Source: Cyanobium sp. Tous-M-B4
GTDB lineage: Bacteria > Cyanobacteriota > Cyanobacteriia > PCC-6307 > Cyanobiaceae
Assembly: GCF_024345395.1 (NCBI RefSeq)
Contig: NZ_JAGQBA010000003.1
Coordinates: 62,001 to 126,000, forward strand
DNA: 64,000 nt
Direction of reading: 5' to 3'
Shown one piece after another: positions 1 to 9,608 of the stretch; positions within the stretch are counted from its first letter, which is position 1; the number at the start of each line of letters is the position of its first letter. The notes below the pieces were generated by a model, which was not told the DNA's origin, made no database searches, and saw only the letters and a program-made list of their open reading frames with translations. Made by a program: the position numbers and the translations under genes.

Positions 1-34
1 GCATGAGCCCAAAAAGCTGCGGTAACCTGCAGCC

Positions 35-544
35 ATGCAAAGCAAGGGGCTGATTCAGGGCCTATCCCTGCCCGCCCGGATGGAGGCGATCCTCTACTTG
101 AAAGGTCGGCCCCTCAGCCTGGCAGAGCTTGCTGAGATCGCTGCGGTTAGCCGAGAGGAAGCGGAGCTTGGCTTGATCACCTTGATCACCGACTACGCCC
201 ACCGGGATACGGCCCTTGAAGTGCGCCAAGAGGGCAACCGATACAGCCTGCAGCTGCGCGATGGGCTGGGCGACTTGGTTCAAAACCTCCTGCCTGTGGA
301 CCTATCCACTGCCGCCCTGCGCACCCTGGCCACGATTGCCCTCAAAAAGCGGATCTTGCAATCGGATCTAGTCGAGTTGCGCGGCTCCGGCGCCTACGAC
401 CACATCAAGGAGCTACTGGCCCAAAATTTCATCGAGCGCAAGCGCCAAAGCGAGGGCCGCTCCTACTGGCTCACCCTCAGCGAGAAGTTCCACCGCACCT
501 TTGCCATCAAGGCTGAGGCTGACCTCTGGAAGCAAGCTGCCTAG
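35..544 (+). CDS. scpB: Segregation and condensation protein B
   Basis: This 169-residue protein is ScpB, the winged-helix (kite) subunit that joins ScpA and SMC in the complex that compacts and separates the chromosome. Length and the order of two winged-helix lobes fit the family. The first lobe (about residues 13-90) carries the typical RMEAILYLKGRPLSLAELA opening. The second (about 90-150) contains the conserved ALRTLATIALKK and GSGAYDHIKELL stretches. The gene precedes yggT by about 25 bases on the same strand, which suggests co-transcription. The region before it is only 34 bases, so its own promoter may lie outside the window. Confidence 0.9.
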   Translation: MQSKGLIQGLSLPARMEAILYLKGRPLSLAELAEIAAVSREEAELGLITLITDYAHRDTALEVRQEGNRYSLQLRDGLGDLVQNLLPVDLSTAALRTLATIALKKRILQSDLVELRGSGAYDHIKELLAQNFIERKRQSEGRSYWLTLSEKFHRTFAIKAEADLWKQAA

Positions 545-567
545 AGTTGGCCCACTAACAAAATTCC

Positions 568-855
568 ATGGACGCCCTGAGTTTCCTGCTGCAGGTTCTG
601 GCCCAGACCCTCAGCATCTACACCCTGGTGTTGCTGGTTCGGGTATTGCTGAGCTGGTTTCCCAATCTCGACTGGGGCAACCCCGTGCTTTCGACGGTGA
701 GCTCGATCACTGATCCCTACCTGAACGCCTTCCGCGGCCTGATTCCGCCCCTAGGCGGCTTAGACCTTTCGGCGATCGTGGCCTTCATTGCCCTGCAACT
801 GGTGCAGAGCCTGCTCGAAGGAGCCAGCGTTTCGGTGCTGGGAGCTGGTTACTGA
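568..855 (+). CDS. YggT family membrane protein (Ycf19-like)
   Basis: A 95-residue integral membrane protein of the YggT/Ycf19 family. It has two hydrophobic segments, at about residues 5-28 and 65-85, joined by the conserved LLSWFPNLDWGNP and ITDPYLNAFRGLIPPLGGLDLS region. Members are linked to membrane and cell-division protein placement and, in chloroplasts and cyanobacteria, to thylakoid or nucleoid organisation. The exact biochemical role is unknown. It follows scpB closely on the same strand. Its last 7 bases overlap the end of the convergent gene on the other strand. Confidence 0.85.
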   Translation: MDALSFLLQVLAQTLSIYTLVLLVRVLLSWFPNLDWGNPVLSTVSSITDPYLNAFRGLIPPLGGLDLSAIVAFIALQLVQSLLEGASVSVLGAGY

Positions 856-1361
856 TCAGCTAACGCCTGTTCAAGAGGCAGCAGCTCGTCATCGACGCCA
901 GCGCGGCTGCGCACTGGAGCACTGAAACCCCTTGCCTTGACATTGCGGAAGCTCAGCGGTCCAGGGGTGCCAGCCGGCACCGATAGGCGCAGGGCAAAGG
1001 CAGAGGTGCCAGGGGGCACATCACCGATCGAACCCACCCGGGTGCGGTTTTGCAGCACCGGCTCGCCACTTGAATCAACGATCAGGGCAAAGACGTCGGT
1101 GTCAACAACGGGCTTGCGGGTGGGATTCACCACGCTGCCGCGCAGGGCATAGCAGCTGGCGCCAGCCGGACGCCGCAATTCCGGCTGGGCGCCGATGTCC
1201 TCGGCGGGGCAGGGCTCGATGCTCAGCTCAGATACCTGCAGATCTGCTGCCCAGGCAGGAGCTGGCAGCAACAGCCCACCAATGACTAGGAGGCCGAGCA
1301 GCCGCCCCAGCCACTTGGCGAGCCCATGCCGTGGCCCAAGCTCATTACCTTGCTTGCTCAC
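849..1361 (-). CDS. Secreted hypothetical protein with FxLYD-like domain
   Basis: A 170-residue protein with a clear Sec signal: hydrophobic core at about residues 18-35 ending in PAPAWA, so cleavage is likely before ADLQVS. The mature part holds a small beta-rich segment (RGSVVNPTRKPV followed by DTDVFALIVDSSGE and FALRLSVPAG) that reads like an FxLYD or Ig-like fold. I do not recognise a named family. The GTG start overlaps the stop of the MazG-like gene in a GTGA, so the two are probably one transcript. It likely acts in the periplasm or thylakoid lumen. Confidence 0.6.
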   Translation of the reverse strand: MSKQGNELGPRHGLAKWLGRLLGLLVIGGLLLPAPAWAADLQVSELSIEPCPAEDIGAQPELRRPAGASCYALRGSVVNPTRKPVVDTDVFALIVDSSGEPVLQNRTRVGSIGDVPPGTSAFALRLSVPAGTPGPLSFRNVKARGFSAPVRSRAGVDDELLPLEQALADQ

Positions 1362-1687
1362 CGCCTGTCACCACTGCCTCCAATCACGTTACGGGCGGCG
1401 CGGCTGGCCAGTTTGTCGAGGTTGGTCTGGGCAATTTCCTCTAGCTCCAGGCCAAGTTCAGAAGCGAGCTGGGCCACGTACCAGAGCACATCACCAAGCT
1501 CGAGCTGCAGGTCTGCAATCACCTCAGGCGAGAAGCTGCCCTGCCGGTCGCGCAGCACCTTTTTGACCTTGTCGGCCACCTCTCCAGCCTCACCGCACAG
1601 CCCCAAGGTGGGATAGATGGGGTTGGCGCCGACATCTGGGTAGCGGGCCGTGGCGCGGCAACGCTCTTGGTACAACTGAAAATCCAC
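1358..1687 (-). CDS. MazG-like nucleotide pyrophosphohydrolase
   Basis: A 109-residue single-domain MazG-type NTP pyrophosphohydrolase, expected to split (d)NTPs into monophosphate and pyrophosphate as house-cleaning. The metal-binding pattern is present: EAGEVADKVKK at about residues 33-43 and ELGDVLWYVAQL at about 64-75. The preceding segment NPIYPTLGLCG is typical of the cyanobacterial orthologues. The start chosen is a GTG. It is divergent from pyk with only 57 bases between the two chosen starts, so promoters of both must lie in or next to this short gap. Confidence 0.8.
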   Translation of the reverse strand: MDFQLYQERCRATARYPDVGANPIYPTLGLCGEAGEVADKVKKVLRDRQGSFSPEVIADLQLELGDVLWYVAQLASELGLELEEIAQTNLDKLASRAARNVIGGSGDRR

Positions 1688-1744
1688 CTATGGCTGCCCA
1701 TTGCAGGCCTGGATGGTAGTTTCCAGTCGTCTGTTGGCGTTTAT

Positions 1745-3529
1745 ATGCCCCAGCCCGATCTCATGCGTCGCACCAAGATCGTGGCCACGATCGGGCCTGC
1801 CACGGAATCCGCCGAACGTCTGCGCGAGTTGGTGGCCGCCGGCGCCACTACTTTCCGTCTCAATTTTTCTCACGGCGACCACAGCGAGCATGCGGCTCGC
1901 ATCGCCACGATTCGGCAGGTGTCAACGGAGCTGGGCATTGAGCTCGGCATCCTTCAAGACCTGCAGGGTCCCAAAATTCGTTTGGGACGCTTTGCCGATG
2001 GGCCGATCACCCTGGCCAAGGGCGATCAGTTCACCCTCACATCTAGGGATGTGGCCTGCAATCAGAAGATTGCCACCGTCACCTACGCAGGCTTAGCCGA
2101 TGAGGTGGTTCCAGGCAGTCGCATCCTGCTTGATGACGGCCGGGTGGAGATGGTGGTCGACAGCGTCGACAAGCCCGAGCAGACCCTGTTTTGCAGCGTC
2201 ACCGTTGGTGGAGTGCTCTCTAACAACAAGGGGGTCAATTTCCCTGATGTGCAGCTCTCTATCCGTGCCCTCACCGAGAAAGACCGCATAGATCTGGCCT
2301 TTGGGCTGAAGCAGGGGGTTGATTGGGTAGCCCTGAGCTTTGTGCGCAACCCCTCGGACATGCGCGAGATCCGCGAGCTGATCCGCAGCCACGGCCACAA
2401 CACACCTGTGGTGGCCAAGATCGAAAAGTTTGAGGCCATTGATCAGATCGATGACATCCTGCCCCTCTGCGACGGGGTGATGGTGGCTCGTGGCGACCTG
2501 GGCGTTGAGATGCCCGCAGAAGAAGTTCCCCTGTTGCAGAAGGAGCTGATTCGCAAGGCCAACAGTCTCGGCATCCCGGTGATCACGGCCACCCAGATGC
2601 TCGACTCAATGGTGAGCTGCCCCAGGCCCACCCGGGCCGAGGTGAGCGACGTAGCCAACGCCATCCTCGACGGCACTGATGCCGTGATGCTCTCTAATGA
2701 GAGCGCTGTGGGCGATTTCCCCGTAGAAGCGGTGGCCACCATGGCCATAATCGCCCGGCGCATCGAGCGGGATTACCCCCAGCGGGTGCTCGATAGCCAC
2801 ATGGCAACCACCATCCCCAATGCCATCTGCCAGGCGGTGAGCAGCATTGCTCGACAGCTCAATGCGGCCGCAATTTTGCCGCTCACCAAGGGGGGCTCAA
2901 CTGCTCGCAATGTCAGCAAGTTCCGCCCCAGTACCCCAATTCTGGCGATAACCAGCGAGGTGAATGTGGCCCGGCAGCTGCAGCTTTGCTGGGGCGTCAA
3001 CCCCTTGGTAGTGGAAGAGCAGGCCTCCTCCACCAGCACCTTCAGCCTGGCCATGGGCATGGCACGCGAGCTGGGTTTTCTACGCGATGGCGACCTAGTC
3101 GTTCAAACAGCCGGCACCCTCTCGGGTATCAGCGGCTCCACCGACTTCATCAAGGTGGGCATCGTCTCCGCCGTGCTCTCTAAGGGAACCGGCGTCGGCA
3201 CTGGATCCGTGAGCGGTCGAGTGCGTCTGGTTGACAGTCCAGAGGCAGCGGCGGCAATCCAATCTGGCGAAATCCTGGTGGTGCATGAAACCAGCGCCGA
3301 TTACGTCGAGGCGATTCGCAAAGCCAAAGGGGTAATTACAGAAGCCGGTGGGCTCGAAAGCCATGCCGCCTTGATCGCCGAACGCACTGGCGTACCAACA
3401 ATTGTGGGGGTCTGTAACGCGATCGCCAACCTGCGTCAGGGGGAAATTGTGACCCTGGATCTCCAGCGCGGCGAGGTGCATCGCGGCGCCCGCAGCCACG
3501 ACGCCGACGACAGACCCGCCATCGTTTAA
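1745..3529 (+). CDS. pyk: Pyruvate kinase with C-terminal PEP-utiliser domain
   Basis: Converts phosphoenolpyruvate plus ADP to pyruvate plus ATP, the last step of glycolysis, in the cytosol. The protein is 594 residues, longer than the usual 470-480, as in cyanobacteria. The N-terminal barrel opens with RRTKIVATIGPATES. Active-site motifs LNFSHGDH, KIEKFEAIDQID and MVARGDLGVEMP are intact. The C-terminal extension (about 505-590) is a PEP-utilisers mobile domain with TEAGGLESHAALIAERTGVP, which contains the swivelling-histidine signature. An upstream TTG would add 26 residues, but the family N-terminus aligns with the ATG at 1745. Confidence 0.95.
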   Translation: MPQPDLMRRTKIVATIGPATESAERLRELVAAGATTFRLNFSHGDHSEHAARIATIRQVSTELGIELGILQDLQGPKIRLGRFADGPITLAKGDQFTLTSRDVACNQKIATVTYAGLADEVVPGSRILLDDGRVEMVVDSVDKPEQTLFCSVTVGGVLSNNKGVNFPDVQLSIRALTEKDRIDLAFGLKQGVDWVALSFVRNPSDMREIRELIRSHGHNTPVVAKIEKFEAIDQIDDILPLCDGVMVARGDLGVEMPAEEVPLLQKELIRKANSLGIPVITATQMLDSMVSCPRPTRAEVSDVANAILDGTDAVMLSNESAVGDFPVEAVATMAIIARRIERDYPQRVLDSHMATTIPNAICQAVSSIARQLNAAAILPLTKGGSTARNVSKFRPSTPILAITSEVNVARQLQLCWGVNPLVVEEQASSTSTFSLAMGMARELGFLRDGDLVVQTAGTLSGISGSTDFIKVGIVSAVLSKGTGVGTGSVSGRVRLVDSPEAAAAIQSGEILVVHETSADYVEAIRKAKGVITEAGGLESHAALIAERTGVPTIVGVCNAIANLRQGEIVTLDLQRGEVHRGARSHDADDRPAIV

Positions 3530-3552
3530 GGCCAGCCGCCGCCACCGCAGCC

Positions 3553-4782
3553 ATGCCAACCAAGCTCCCCATGCGGGAAACCGTGGGCATGGCCCTGAGC
3601 ACCCTGCGCTCCAATCGGTTGCGCAGTTTGCTGACCATGCTCGGCATCGTCATCGGCAATGCCTCCGTGATCACCTTGGTGGGGGTGGGGCGAGGCGCCC
3701 AGAACCTGGCCGAAGGGCAGCTAAGCAATCTCGGCGCCAACGTGCTGTTTGTAGTGCCTGGCAACAACGACACCCGGCGCCAAGGCATTGACTTCCCAAA
3801 AAACCTCGTGCTCGAAGATGCGCTTGCCATCGGCGAGCAGGTACCCAGCGTCAAGCGGGTAGCCCCCCAGATCACCTTGAGCGAGGTGGTTCAGGCGGGC
3901 GGACTGAGCAGCTCTACTTCAATTTTCGGGGTTACACCGGAGTTTCTTCCGGTACGTCAATTTGAGATTGCCCAGGGGCGCTTCTTCACAGCCAGCGATC
4001 TCAACGGCGCTCGCAATGTCACCGTGGTGGGGCCCGACCTGGGCGCAAAGATGTTTCCAGGCAAGGCGCCTGTGGGGCGCCAGCTACGTATTCGCAACCA
4101 GCTGTTCGAAGTGATCGGCGTTCTTGAACCCAAGGGAGCCGTGTTTGGTCAAAACCAAGACGAGAACGCCTACGTGCCCCTCAGCACCATGGTGAGCAAG
4201 CTTTCAGGACGCGACCCCACCTACGGGGTCAGCCTTAATTTCATCAGCGTCGAAGCCCGCGACGAGCAGAGCACGGGGGCCGCGAGCTTTCAAATCACCA
4301 ACCTGCTGCGCCAGCGGCACCGGATCCTGCGGGAAGACGATTTTGCTGTGCGCTCCCAGAAGGATGCCCTCACGATTGTGAGCACAATCACTGGTGGCCT
4401 CACCTTGATGCTGGCTGCCATTGGTGCCGTCTCGCTGCTGGTAGGCGGCATCGGCATCATGAACATCATGTTGGTGTCGGTAAGTGAGCGCACCGAGGAG
4501 ATTGGCCTGCGCAAAGCCCTCGGGGCCCGCAGTGGCGATGTGTTGCTGCAGTTTCTGGTGGAGTCGCTGGTGCTCGCCAGCCTCGGCGGTGTCATCGGCA
4601 GCGCGGTGGGCCTTGGCACGGTGGCTGTGGTCGGCGCTCTGACACCCCTACCGGCATCGATTGGTGCGGCCACGGTGCTGGTCACGGTGGGGCTGTCCGG
4701 TTCGATTGGCCTTTTCTTCGGCGTAGTGCCCGCCCGCCGGGCTGCGCGCCTCGACCCAATCGTTGCCTTGCGCAGCCTTTGA
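3553..4782 (+). CDS. MacB/FtsX-type ABC transporter permease
   Basis: A 409-residue inner-membrane permease of the MacB/FtsX (type VII ABC) family. These work with a LolD/MacB-like ATPase to move hydrophobic or peptide cargo, or to transmit force to the periplasm. It has one N-terminal membrane segment (about 20-45), a large periplasmic MacB_PCD domain (about 50-260) and three C-terminal segments (about 285-310, 330-355, 375-400). The typical coupling stretch SERTEEIGLRKALGA is at about 313-327. No ATPase gene lies beside it. It follows pyk by 23 bases, so it is probably co-transcribed. Cargo cannot be told from the sequence. Confidence 0.85.
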   Translation: MPTKLPMRETVGMALSTLRSNRLRSLLTMLGIVIGNASVITLVGVGRGAQNLAEGQLSNLGANVLFVVPGNNDTRRQGIDFPKNLVLEDALAIGEQVPSVKRVAPQITLSEVVQAGGLSSSTSIFGVTPEFLPVRQFEIAQGRFFTASDLNGARNVTVVGPDLGAKMFPGKAPVGRQLRIRNQLFEVIGVLEPKGAVFGQNQDENAYVPLSTMVSKLSGRDPTYGVSLNFISVEARDEQSTGAASFQITNLLRQRHRILREDDFAVRSQKDALTIVSTITGGLTLMLAAIGAVSLLVGGIGIMNIMLVSVSERTEEIGLRKALGARSGDVLLQFLVESLVLASLGGVIGSAVGLGTVAVVGALTPLPASIGAATVLVTVGLSGSIGLFFGVVPARRAARLDPIVALRSL

Positions 4783-4923
4783 AACGCTCTGGAGAGCCGG
4801 CAGCGCGACAGGGCGAAACCAGAAAAAACCATTAAAAACCAAAAACAGTGGCCTCCGTCACTAAACCCGCACTCAAGCCAGTGGCTTTATGGGTGGAGAA
4901 ATCGGGATTCAGACGTGGCCCAC

Positions 4924-5247
4924 ATGGCGTGCAGTTACCGCAATACCAGCGATCGGATGGTGATCCTGCGCTGCATCGGTCCCGAGGAGTTCTTCCTCGA
5001 ACGAGTGGTGTTTCCCTTCGAGCTTCTCAGCTTCCAGTGCCCACCAAGCAGCGTGGTGAAGATCTGGACCCACGGCCTTGGCGGGCCCGAATTGGTGGAG
5101 ACCGTTAACGCAGGCGATCTACTCAACGAGGCAGCGTGCCAACCAGCTCAATCAGCCCAACCGACCCAACTCGAAGCGCTGCCCAGTTCGCGCGGCTACC
5201 TCCCCGGTCTGCCGGATGGCGAGCTGCCTTGGGCAACGGCCAGCTGA
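4924..5247 (+). CDS. DUF1830 family protein
   Basis: A protein of about 107 residues, recognised as cyanobacterial DUF1830 from the conserved core [19 protein letters not shown] followed by [15 protein letters not shown] and an aromatic [10 protein letters not shown]. Function is unknown. The core occupies the first 65 residues. The C-terminal 40 residues are Pro/Gln-rich and look disordered. A GTG three codons upstream (4915) is an alternative start. It stands between the ABC permease and ftsH, 58 bases before the ftsH start. Confidence 0.7.
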   Translation: MACSYRNTSDRMVILRCIGPEEFFLERVVFPFELLSFQCPPSSVVKIWTHGLGGPELVETVNAGDLLNEAACQPAQSAQPTQLEALPSSRGYLPGLPDGELPWATAS

Positions 5248-5305
5248 TGCTGGGCTCGGGGAGGGGCCCTGGCGCCGTTACACTTGTCAACAAAGTGTCT
5301 CAGCT

Positions 5306-7222
5306 ATGAACCAGCGCTGGCGTCTGATTGCCCTCTGGCTACTGCCCCTTGCAGTGGTCGCATTCCTCGGATGGCAGCTGCTTGGTAACGGCGGCACGGC
5401 CCGTTTCAAACCAGAAGGCGCCACGGTTGCTCCCCGCAATGCGGCAGTAGCCAGAATGAGCTATGGCCGCTTCCTCGATTACGTCGATGCGGGCCGCGTA
5501 ACAGCTGTCGACATCTTCGACGGCGGTCGCAGTGCAGTTATCGAGGCTGTGGATCCTGACCTCGACAATCGGGTGCAGCGTCTGCGCGTAGACCTGCCCG
5601 GCGTTGCTCCAGAGCTGGTCAACAAGCTCAAAGAGCAGGGCATCAGCTTCGATATTCATCCACCCAAAACCGCTCCACCAGCTCTTGGATTGCTCGGCAA
5701 TCTGCTCTTCCCATTGCTGCTGATCGGTTCGCTGATCTTCCTTTCTCGCCGCGGCAACGGCATGCCCGGGGGCCCCGGTCAGGCGATGCAATTCGGCAAA
5801 ACAAAAGCCCGCTTCGCTATGGAAGCTGAAACTGGCGTCAAATTTGACGACGTGGCTGGTGTTGAAGAAGCCAAGCAGGACCTCCAGGAAGTTGTCACCT
5901 TCCTAAAAACCCCCGAGCGCTTCACTTCAGTTGGCGCCAAGATCCCCAAAGGCGTGCTGCTGGTAGGACCTCCCGGTACCGGCAAAACCCTGCTTGCCAA
6001 GGCAATTGCTGGCGAAGCTGGAGTCCCCTTTTTCTCGCTTTCAGGTTCTGAATTCGTTGAAATGTTTGTTGGGGTGGGTGCCAGCCGGGTTCGCGACCTG
6101 TTCAAGCGGGCTAAAGAAAACAGCCCTTGTTTGATCTTCATCGACGAGATCGATGCGGTTGGACGTCAGCGTGGTGCCGGTGTCGGCGGCGGTAACGACG
6201 AGAGGGAGCAAACCCTCAACCAGCTGCTCACCGAGATGGACGGCTTTGAAGGCAATAGCGGCATCATCATCATTGCTGCAACAAACCGAGCCGACGTGCT
6301 CGATTCAGCCCTGCTGCGCCCAGGTCGCTTCGATCGACAGGTTCAAGTAGATGTGCCAGACATCAAAGGAAGGCTGTCTGTGCTCAAGGTGCACAGCCGC
6401 GATAAAAAGCTGGCCGACGATGTGAGCCTCGAAGTGATTGCACGCCGTACCCCGGGCTTCTCAGGCGCCGATCTTGCCAACCTGCTCAACGAAGCAGCAA
6501 TCCTCACAGCCCGACGCCGCAAGGAGGCAACCTCACTTGCCGAAATTGATGATGCCGTTGACCGGATCATTGCCGGCATGGAGGGCAAGCCCCTCACCGA
6601 TGGCCGCAGCAAGCGACTGATCGCCTATCACGAAGTGGGCCATGCCCTGGTGGGAACCCTGGTTCAGGCCCATGACCCTGTTCAGAAGGTCACCCTGATC
6701 CCACGGGGCCAGGCCCAAGGCCTTACCTGGTTCTCTCCAGACGAGGAGCAGATGTTGGTGAGCCGGGCCCAGCTCCGTGCTCGCATCATGGGTGCCCTCG
6801 GCGGCCGGGCTGCCGAGGATGTGGTCTTCGGCCACGCAGAGGTCACAACCGGTGCCGGTGGTGACATCCAGCAGGTCGCCTCAATTGCCCGCCAAATGGT
6901 CACCCGGTTTGGCATGAGCGATCTTGGCCAGGTCTCCTTTGAGGCTGGCAACCAAGAGGTTTTCTTGGGCCGCGACCTAATGACACGCAGTGATGGCTCC
7001 GATCGCCTTGCCAGCAAGATCGATGACGCCGTGCGCCAGATGGTGCACAGCTGCTACGCAGACACCGTCAAGTTGGTGGCAGAGCACCGCGCCTGCATGG
7101 ATCGAGTAGTTGAGCTACTGATCGAGAAAGAGAGCCTCGATGGTGAAGAATTCCGCGCCATCGTGGCCGAATTCACGGCAATTCCAGAAAAGGAGCGCTT
7201 CTCGCCCCTGCTGGCCGGCTGA
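5306..7222 (+). CDS. ftsH: ATP-dependent zinc metalloprotease FtsH
   Basis: A 638-residue membrane-bound AAA protease that degrades membrane and damaged proteins, in cyanobacteria notably photosystem II D1 during repair. Two N-terminal membrane segments flank a lumenal/periplasmic domain (about 5-25 and 120-140). Walker A GPPGTGKT is at about residue 220, Walker [17 protein letters not shown] at about 275, and the second region of homology contains [10 protein letters not shown]. The zinc site is HEVGHALVG at about 440. The frame stays open upstream, but the family N-terminus begins at this ATG. Its stop codon directly abuts the stop of the convergent gene. Confidence 0.95.
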   Translation: MNQRWRLIALWLLPLAVVAFLGWQLLGNGGTARFKPEGATVAPRNAAVARMSYGRFLDYVDAGRVTAVDIFDGGRSAVIEAVDPDLDNRVQRLRVDLPGVAPELVNKLKEQGISFDIHPPKTAPPALGLLGNLLFPLLLIGSLIFLSRRGNGMPGGPGQAMQFGKTKARFAMEAETGVKFDDVAGVEEAKQDLQEVVTFLKTPERFTSVGAKIPKGVLLVGPPGTGKTLLAKAIAGEAGVPFFSLSGSEFVEMFVGVGASRVRDLFKRAKENSPCLIFIDEIDAVGRQRGAGVGGGNDEREQTLNQLLTEMDGFEGNSGIIIIAATNRADVLDSALLRPGRFDRQVQVDVPDIKGRLSVLKVHSRDKKLADDVSLEVIARRTPGFSGADLANLLNEAAILTARRRKEATSLAEIDDAVDRIIAGMEGKPLTDGRSKRLIAYHEVGHALVGTLVQAHDPVQKVTLIPRGQAQGLTWFSPDEEQMLVSRAQLRARIMGALGGRAAEDVVFGHAEVTTGAGGDIQQVASIARQMVTRFGMSDLGQVSFEAGNQEVFLGRDLMTRSDGSDRLASKIDDAVRQMVHSCYADTVKLVAEHRACMDRVVELLIEKESLDGEEFRAIVAEFTAIPEKERFSPLLAG

Positions 7223-7528
7223 TCAAGCAGTGGCGCTAGCCATAACAGGACCGGCATCCACGCGACTCGCCGTGGGTGCCGTTTGTGGGTGCTCAGCTAG
7301 CCAGCGAACCACCCAGCCGGCCGCCACGCGATTCGACTCCTCAGCTGCCTCACTGCTCTCAAACACGCTTAGTGAGATCATCCGGTCACCGGCGTCACCC
7401 ACGTCCACGAAGTAGTAGGCAATAAAACCTGGCAGTGCTTGCATTTCAGCTAGCAGCCCATCAAGCAAAGGCTGGGTGGCCTGAGCTGGATCCTTAATTC
7501 CCTCGTATTCGCGCAGGGTGGCGTACAT
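7223..7528 (-). CDS. Small ABM-like (dimeric alpha/beta barrel) protein
   Basis: About 101 residues that look like an antibiotic-biosynthesis-monooxygenase/EthD-type ferredoxin-like fold. A first strand MYATLREYEGIKDP is followed by a helix, then a second half with FIAYYFVDVGDAGDRMISLSVFES. Such proteins form dimers and have varied or unknown roles, including heme or quinone chemistry. The start is taken at the ATG (7526-7528). A longer frame would add 15 residues with no family resemblance. The stop TGA at 7223-7225 directly follows the stop of ftsH on the other strand. Confidence 0.6.
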   Translation of the reverse strand: MYATLREYEGIKDPAQATQPLLDGLLAEMQALPGFIAYYFVDVGDAGDRMISLSVFESSEAAEESNRVAAGWVVRWLAEHPQTAPTASRVDAGPVMASATA

Positions 7529-7706
7529 AGGGCAGTTCTGAAGTGCGCCCCAACTTGGCCGCGCTGGTCCCATCCGTCAACCAACCCGTGTTCGAAGCTA
7601 CTGAAGATGACCAATATGCCAGCCATGATTCGCAGGCCAGCACTAAAGGGAAGCGGCCCTAACCCAACTAAGGTTCATAGCCACGCACCCAATTGGACTT
7701 CTTGGT

Positions 7707-8786
7707 ATGGCGGCCATCGATCCCACAGAAATGCTGGTAAAGCAGCCCGAACCGCAGTGGATCGGCGAGGCTCTCGGCACCAACGTCAAAAGCCTGGAAG
7801 CGAAGCTGCTGGGGGAGGGCAGGGGATTTCAATCGACAACTTGGCGCCTAGAGCTGAGCTGTGATCCACCGGAAAAAGGACCAGCAAGCGTAATTCTCAA
7901 AAGTGAAACATCCAATAAGGACTTCAATGAGTTCAGCCGGCTGAATAACGCCTTTGGTCGTGAGGTGGGTGTTTACACTCACTGCACTCCAAGAATAGAA
8001 AATCACAAACCGTCAGTCTTTGCAACCAATTCCTCTGAACCTTTTTGGTTGCTGATCGAGGATCTGACCCACCTACGTTCAGGCGATCAAGTCATCGGGC
8101 TGAGCTACCAGGAAACGTTGGCCACGATCCAGCGCATGGCTGCTATCCACGCCGAATTCTGGCTTGATCCTTCCTTGAACCAGCACAGCTGGTTGCCAAA
8201 CCATGGCTTCTGGTTTGCAGACCCCAAAGCCGAAATCGTTGATGATTTCTTTGCCACCTACGGCGTCCGCTTCGGCACGGATGTTTGCCGGTTATATCGC
8301 GCGGTACTGGAGCAAAGCTCTGACATTGATCAGGCTCTCAATGACAGGCCTTGGACCCTCGTCCATGGTGATCTGCGCGCCGATAATTTGCTATTCGGCC
8401 ATACGCTGGAAGATCCGGAGTCGGTGATAATTGATTGGTCCTGGGCCAGCCGTAGTTCAGCCGCTATTGATATCGCCTTTTTAATTGGCGGCAGCACGCC
8501 CCAGGCTCAGCGGCTTGGACGTCATGAAGACCTGCTGCTGGCGTGGCACCAAGAACTACTCAAGCTTGGAGTTTGCGATTACTCGCTTGAAGAGGCGCGA
8601 TACGACCTGCAATTGGCAGCTCTAAGGACTATCACTGCCGGCATAGCCATGCATTCCTTCACGGGTCCAGACATTCCCATCCGGGCAGCCCTGTTCATGG
8701 ATGACGCGATCCAGCGTCATGCGGCCTACGCCTTGGAAATTGACGCCTGGCAAGCTCTGCCCGATCCGAGTGCCTGGCATGCCTGA
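7707..8786 (+). CDS. Phosphotransferase of the APH/CHK-kinase-like superfamily
   Basis: A 359-residue protein with the protein-kinase-like fold of aminoglycoside/choline/ecdysteroid-type phosphotransferases. The catalytic loop is LVHGDLRADNLLFG (about residues 218-231), where the HGD aspartate is the base and the Asn binds metal. The metal-binding Asp follows in VIIDWSWASR. The substrate is unknown. Third codon positions are richer in A and T than in the neighbours, which suggests transfer. Its 3' end overlaps the remnant of an outer-membrane protein gene that has lost its own 5' end, as if this gene had replaced it. Confidence 0.75.
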   Translation: MAAIDPTEMLVKQPEPQWIGEALGTNVKSLEAKLLGEGRGFQSTTWRLELSCDPPEKGPASVILKSETSNKDFNEFSRLNNAFGREVGVYTHCTPRIENHKPSVFATNSSEPFWLLIEDLTHLRSGDQVIGLSYQETLATIQRMAAIHAEFWLDPSLNQHSWLPNHGFWFADPKAEIVDDFFATYGVRFGTDVCRLYRAVLEQSSDIDQALNDRPWTLVHGDLRADNLLFGHTLEDPESVIIDWSWASRSSAAIDIAFLIGGSTPQAQRLGRHEDLLLAWHQELLKLGVCDYSLEEARYDLQLAALRTITAGIAMHSFTGPDIPIRAALFMDDAIQRHAAYALEIDAWQALPDPSAWHA

Positions 8787-9525
8787 TATTGATGTAAAGC
8801 TCGCCAACCCACCGCTGGCTCCCGGCCCCTATCTGCGCCTGGGGGCAGGCAGCGATTGGCCAAAGGCCAATGGTTTCAGTGACAACAAATGAGCCAGTCT
8901 GCAGCCCCCAGCCCTGTTTGGGTGCGGCACTGGCAATAACGGTCAAGCCCTTGGAGCTTCAGGCAGCTTCGAGCCGGCAGCAGTGATCGATGCAGCGGCG
9001 GGATATCGCTTCAACAGCTGGTTGCGGGCCGAAGCCCTGCTCAGCTGGCGGCCGGAGCTCGAGTTCAGCGGCCAAAGCAACTTCCTAGGGCTTGCCGGAG
9101 CCAACCAGCCTGTGACTGGCTCAGCCTCCTCGGTGGCCGGATTTGGGGTTGCCAATGTGGATCTGCCCAAAGTGGGGCGGATTCGCCCTTTCCTTGGCGC
9201 CGGCCTGGGTGTCGCCCGCAACAGCCTTAGCTCCGTTACCTATCGCTTCCCTGGCATCGCTGCAAATGCTGCCACTGTCACGCCCGATGGCAGCTCCAGC
9301 GATCTGGCCTACCTACTCACCGCAGGCATCAGCATTCCCCTTAATAAGCGGCTAGATCTCGACCTGGCCTATCGCTTTAGCGACCTTGGGGATGTGCGCA
9401 CGAGCAGTGGTCAGGCTGGCTTGTCGCGACCGACGCTGCCAGCAGGCACCAAGATCCCTATCGGCGGAACCCAGGCAGCCCTGCAAGCCCATGGGGTGCA
9501 GCTGAGTTTGCGCTACTCATTTTAA
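8779..9525 (+). pseudogene. Decayed outer-membrane beta-barrel protein gene
   Basis: One reading frame encodes an Ail/OmpA-like eight-stranded barrel interrupted by an in-frame TGA at 8890-8892. Before the stop it reads APGPYLRLGAGSDWPKANGF. After it, it continues PPALFGCGTGNN, then AAGYRFNSWLRAEALLSW, and ends VQLSLRYSF with the usual C-terminal aromatic of an outer-membrane barrel. No signal peptide precedes the first strand; the frame runs back into the phosphotransferase gene. The part after the stop (from 8983, 180 residues) is open but would lack export signal and first strands. I call it a 5'-truncated pseudogene with a nonsense mutation. Confidence 0.7.
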
Positions 9526-9585
9526 ATAAACACCCTAAAAAACCCTTTTTAAAAACTCTCTCAAAAAAACTTTTAATCAGATCTA

Positions 9586-9606
9586 GACTGAAAATGCTAT
9601 TCAGTC
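9586..9606 (-). terminator. Candidate terminator of clpP
   Basis: A perfect 7-bp inverted repeat (GACTGAA / TTCAGTC) with a 7-base loop lies 2 bases after the clpP stop, reading on the minus strand. A stretch of T-rich sequence follows about 15-20 bases later (revcomp of 9560-9575). The stem is short and the T run is displaced, so this is a plausible but not strong intrinsic terminator. The whole 9526-9608 gap is much more A+T-rich than the genes around it. Confidence 0.45.
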
Positions 9607-9608
9607 CC

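Noticed and set aside
1667-1744. 26-residue N-terminal extension of pyruvate kinase from a TTG
   Set aside because: The family N-terminus begins at the ATG 1745, and the extension overlaps the divergent MazG-like gene region and shows no similarity.
5078-5305. 76-residue extension of FtsH
   Set aside because: It overlaps the DUF1830 gene in another frame; the FtsH signal-anchor begins directly at 5306.
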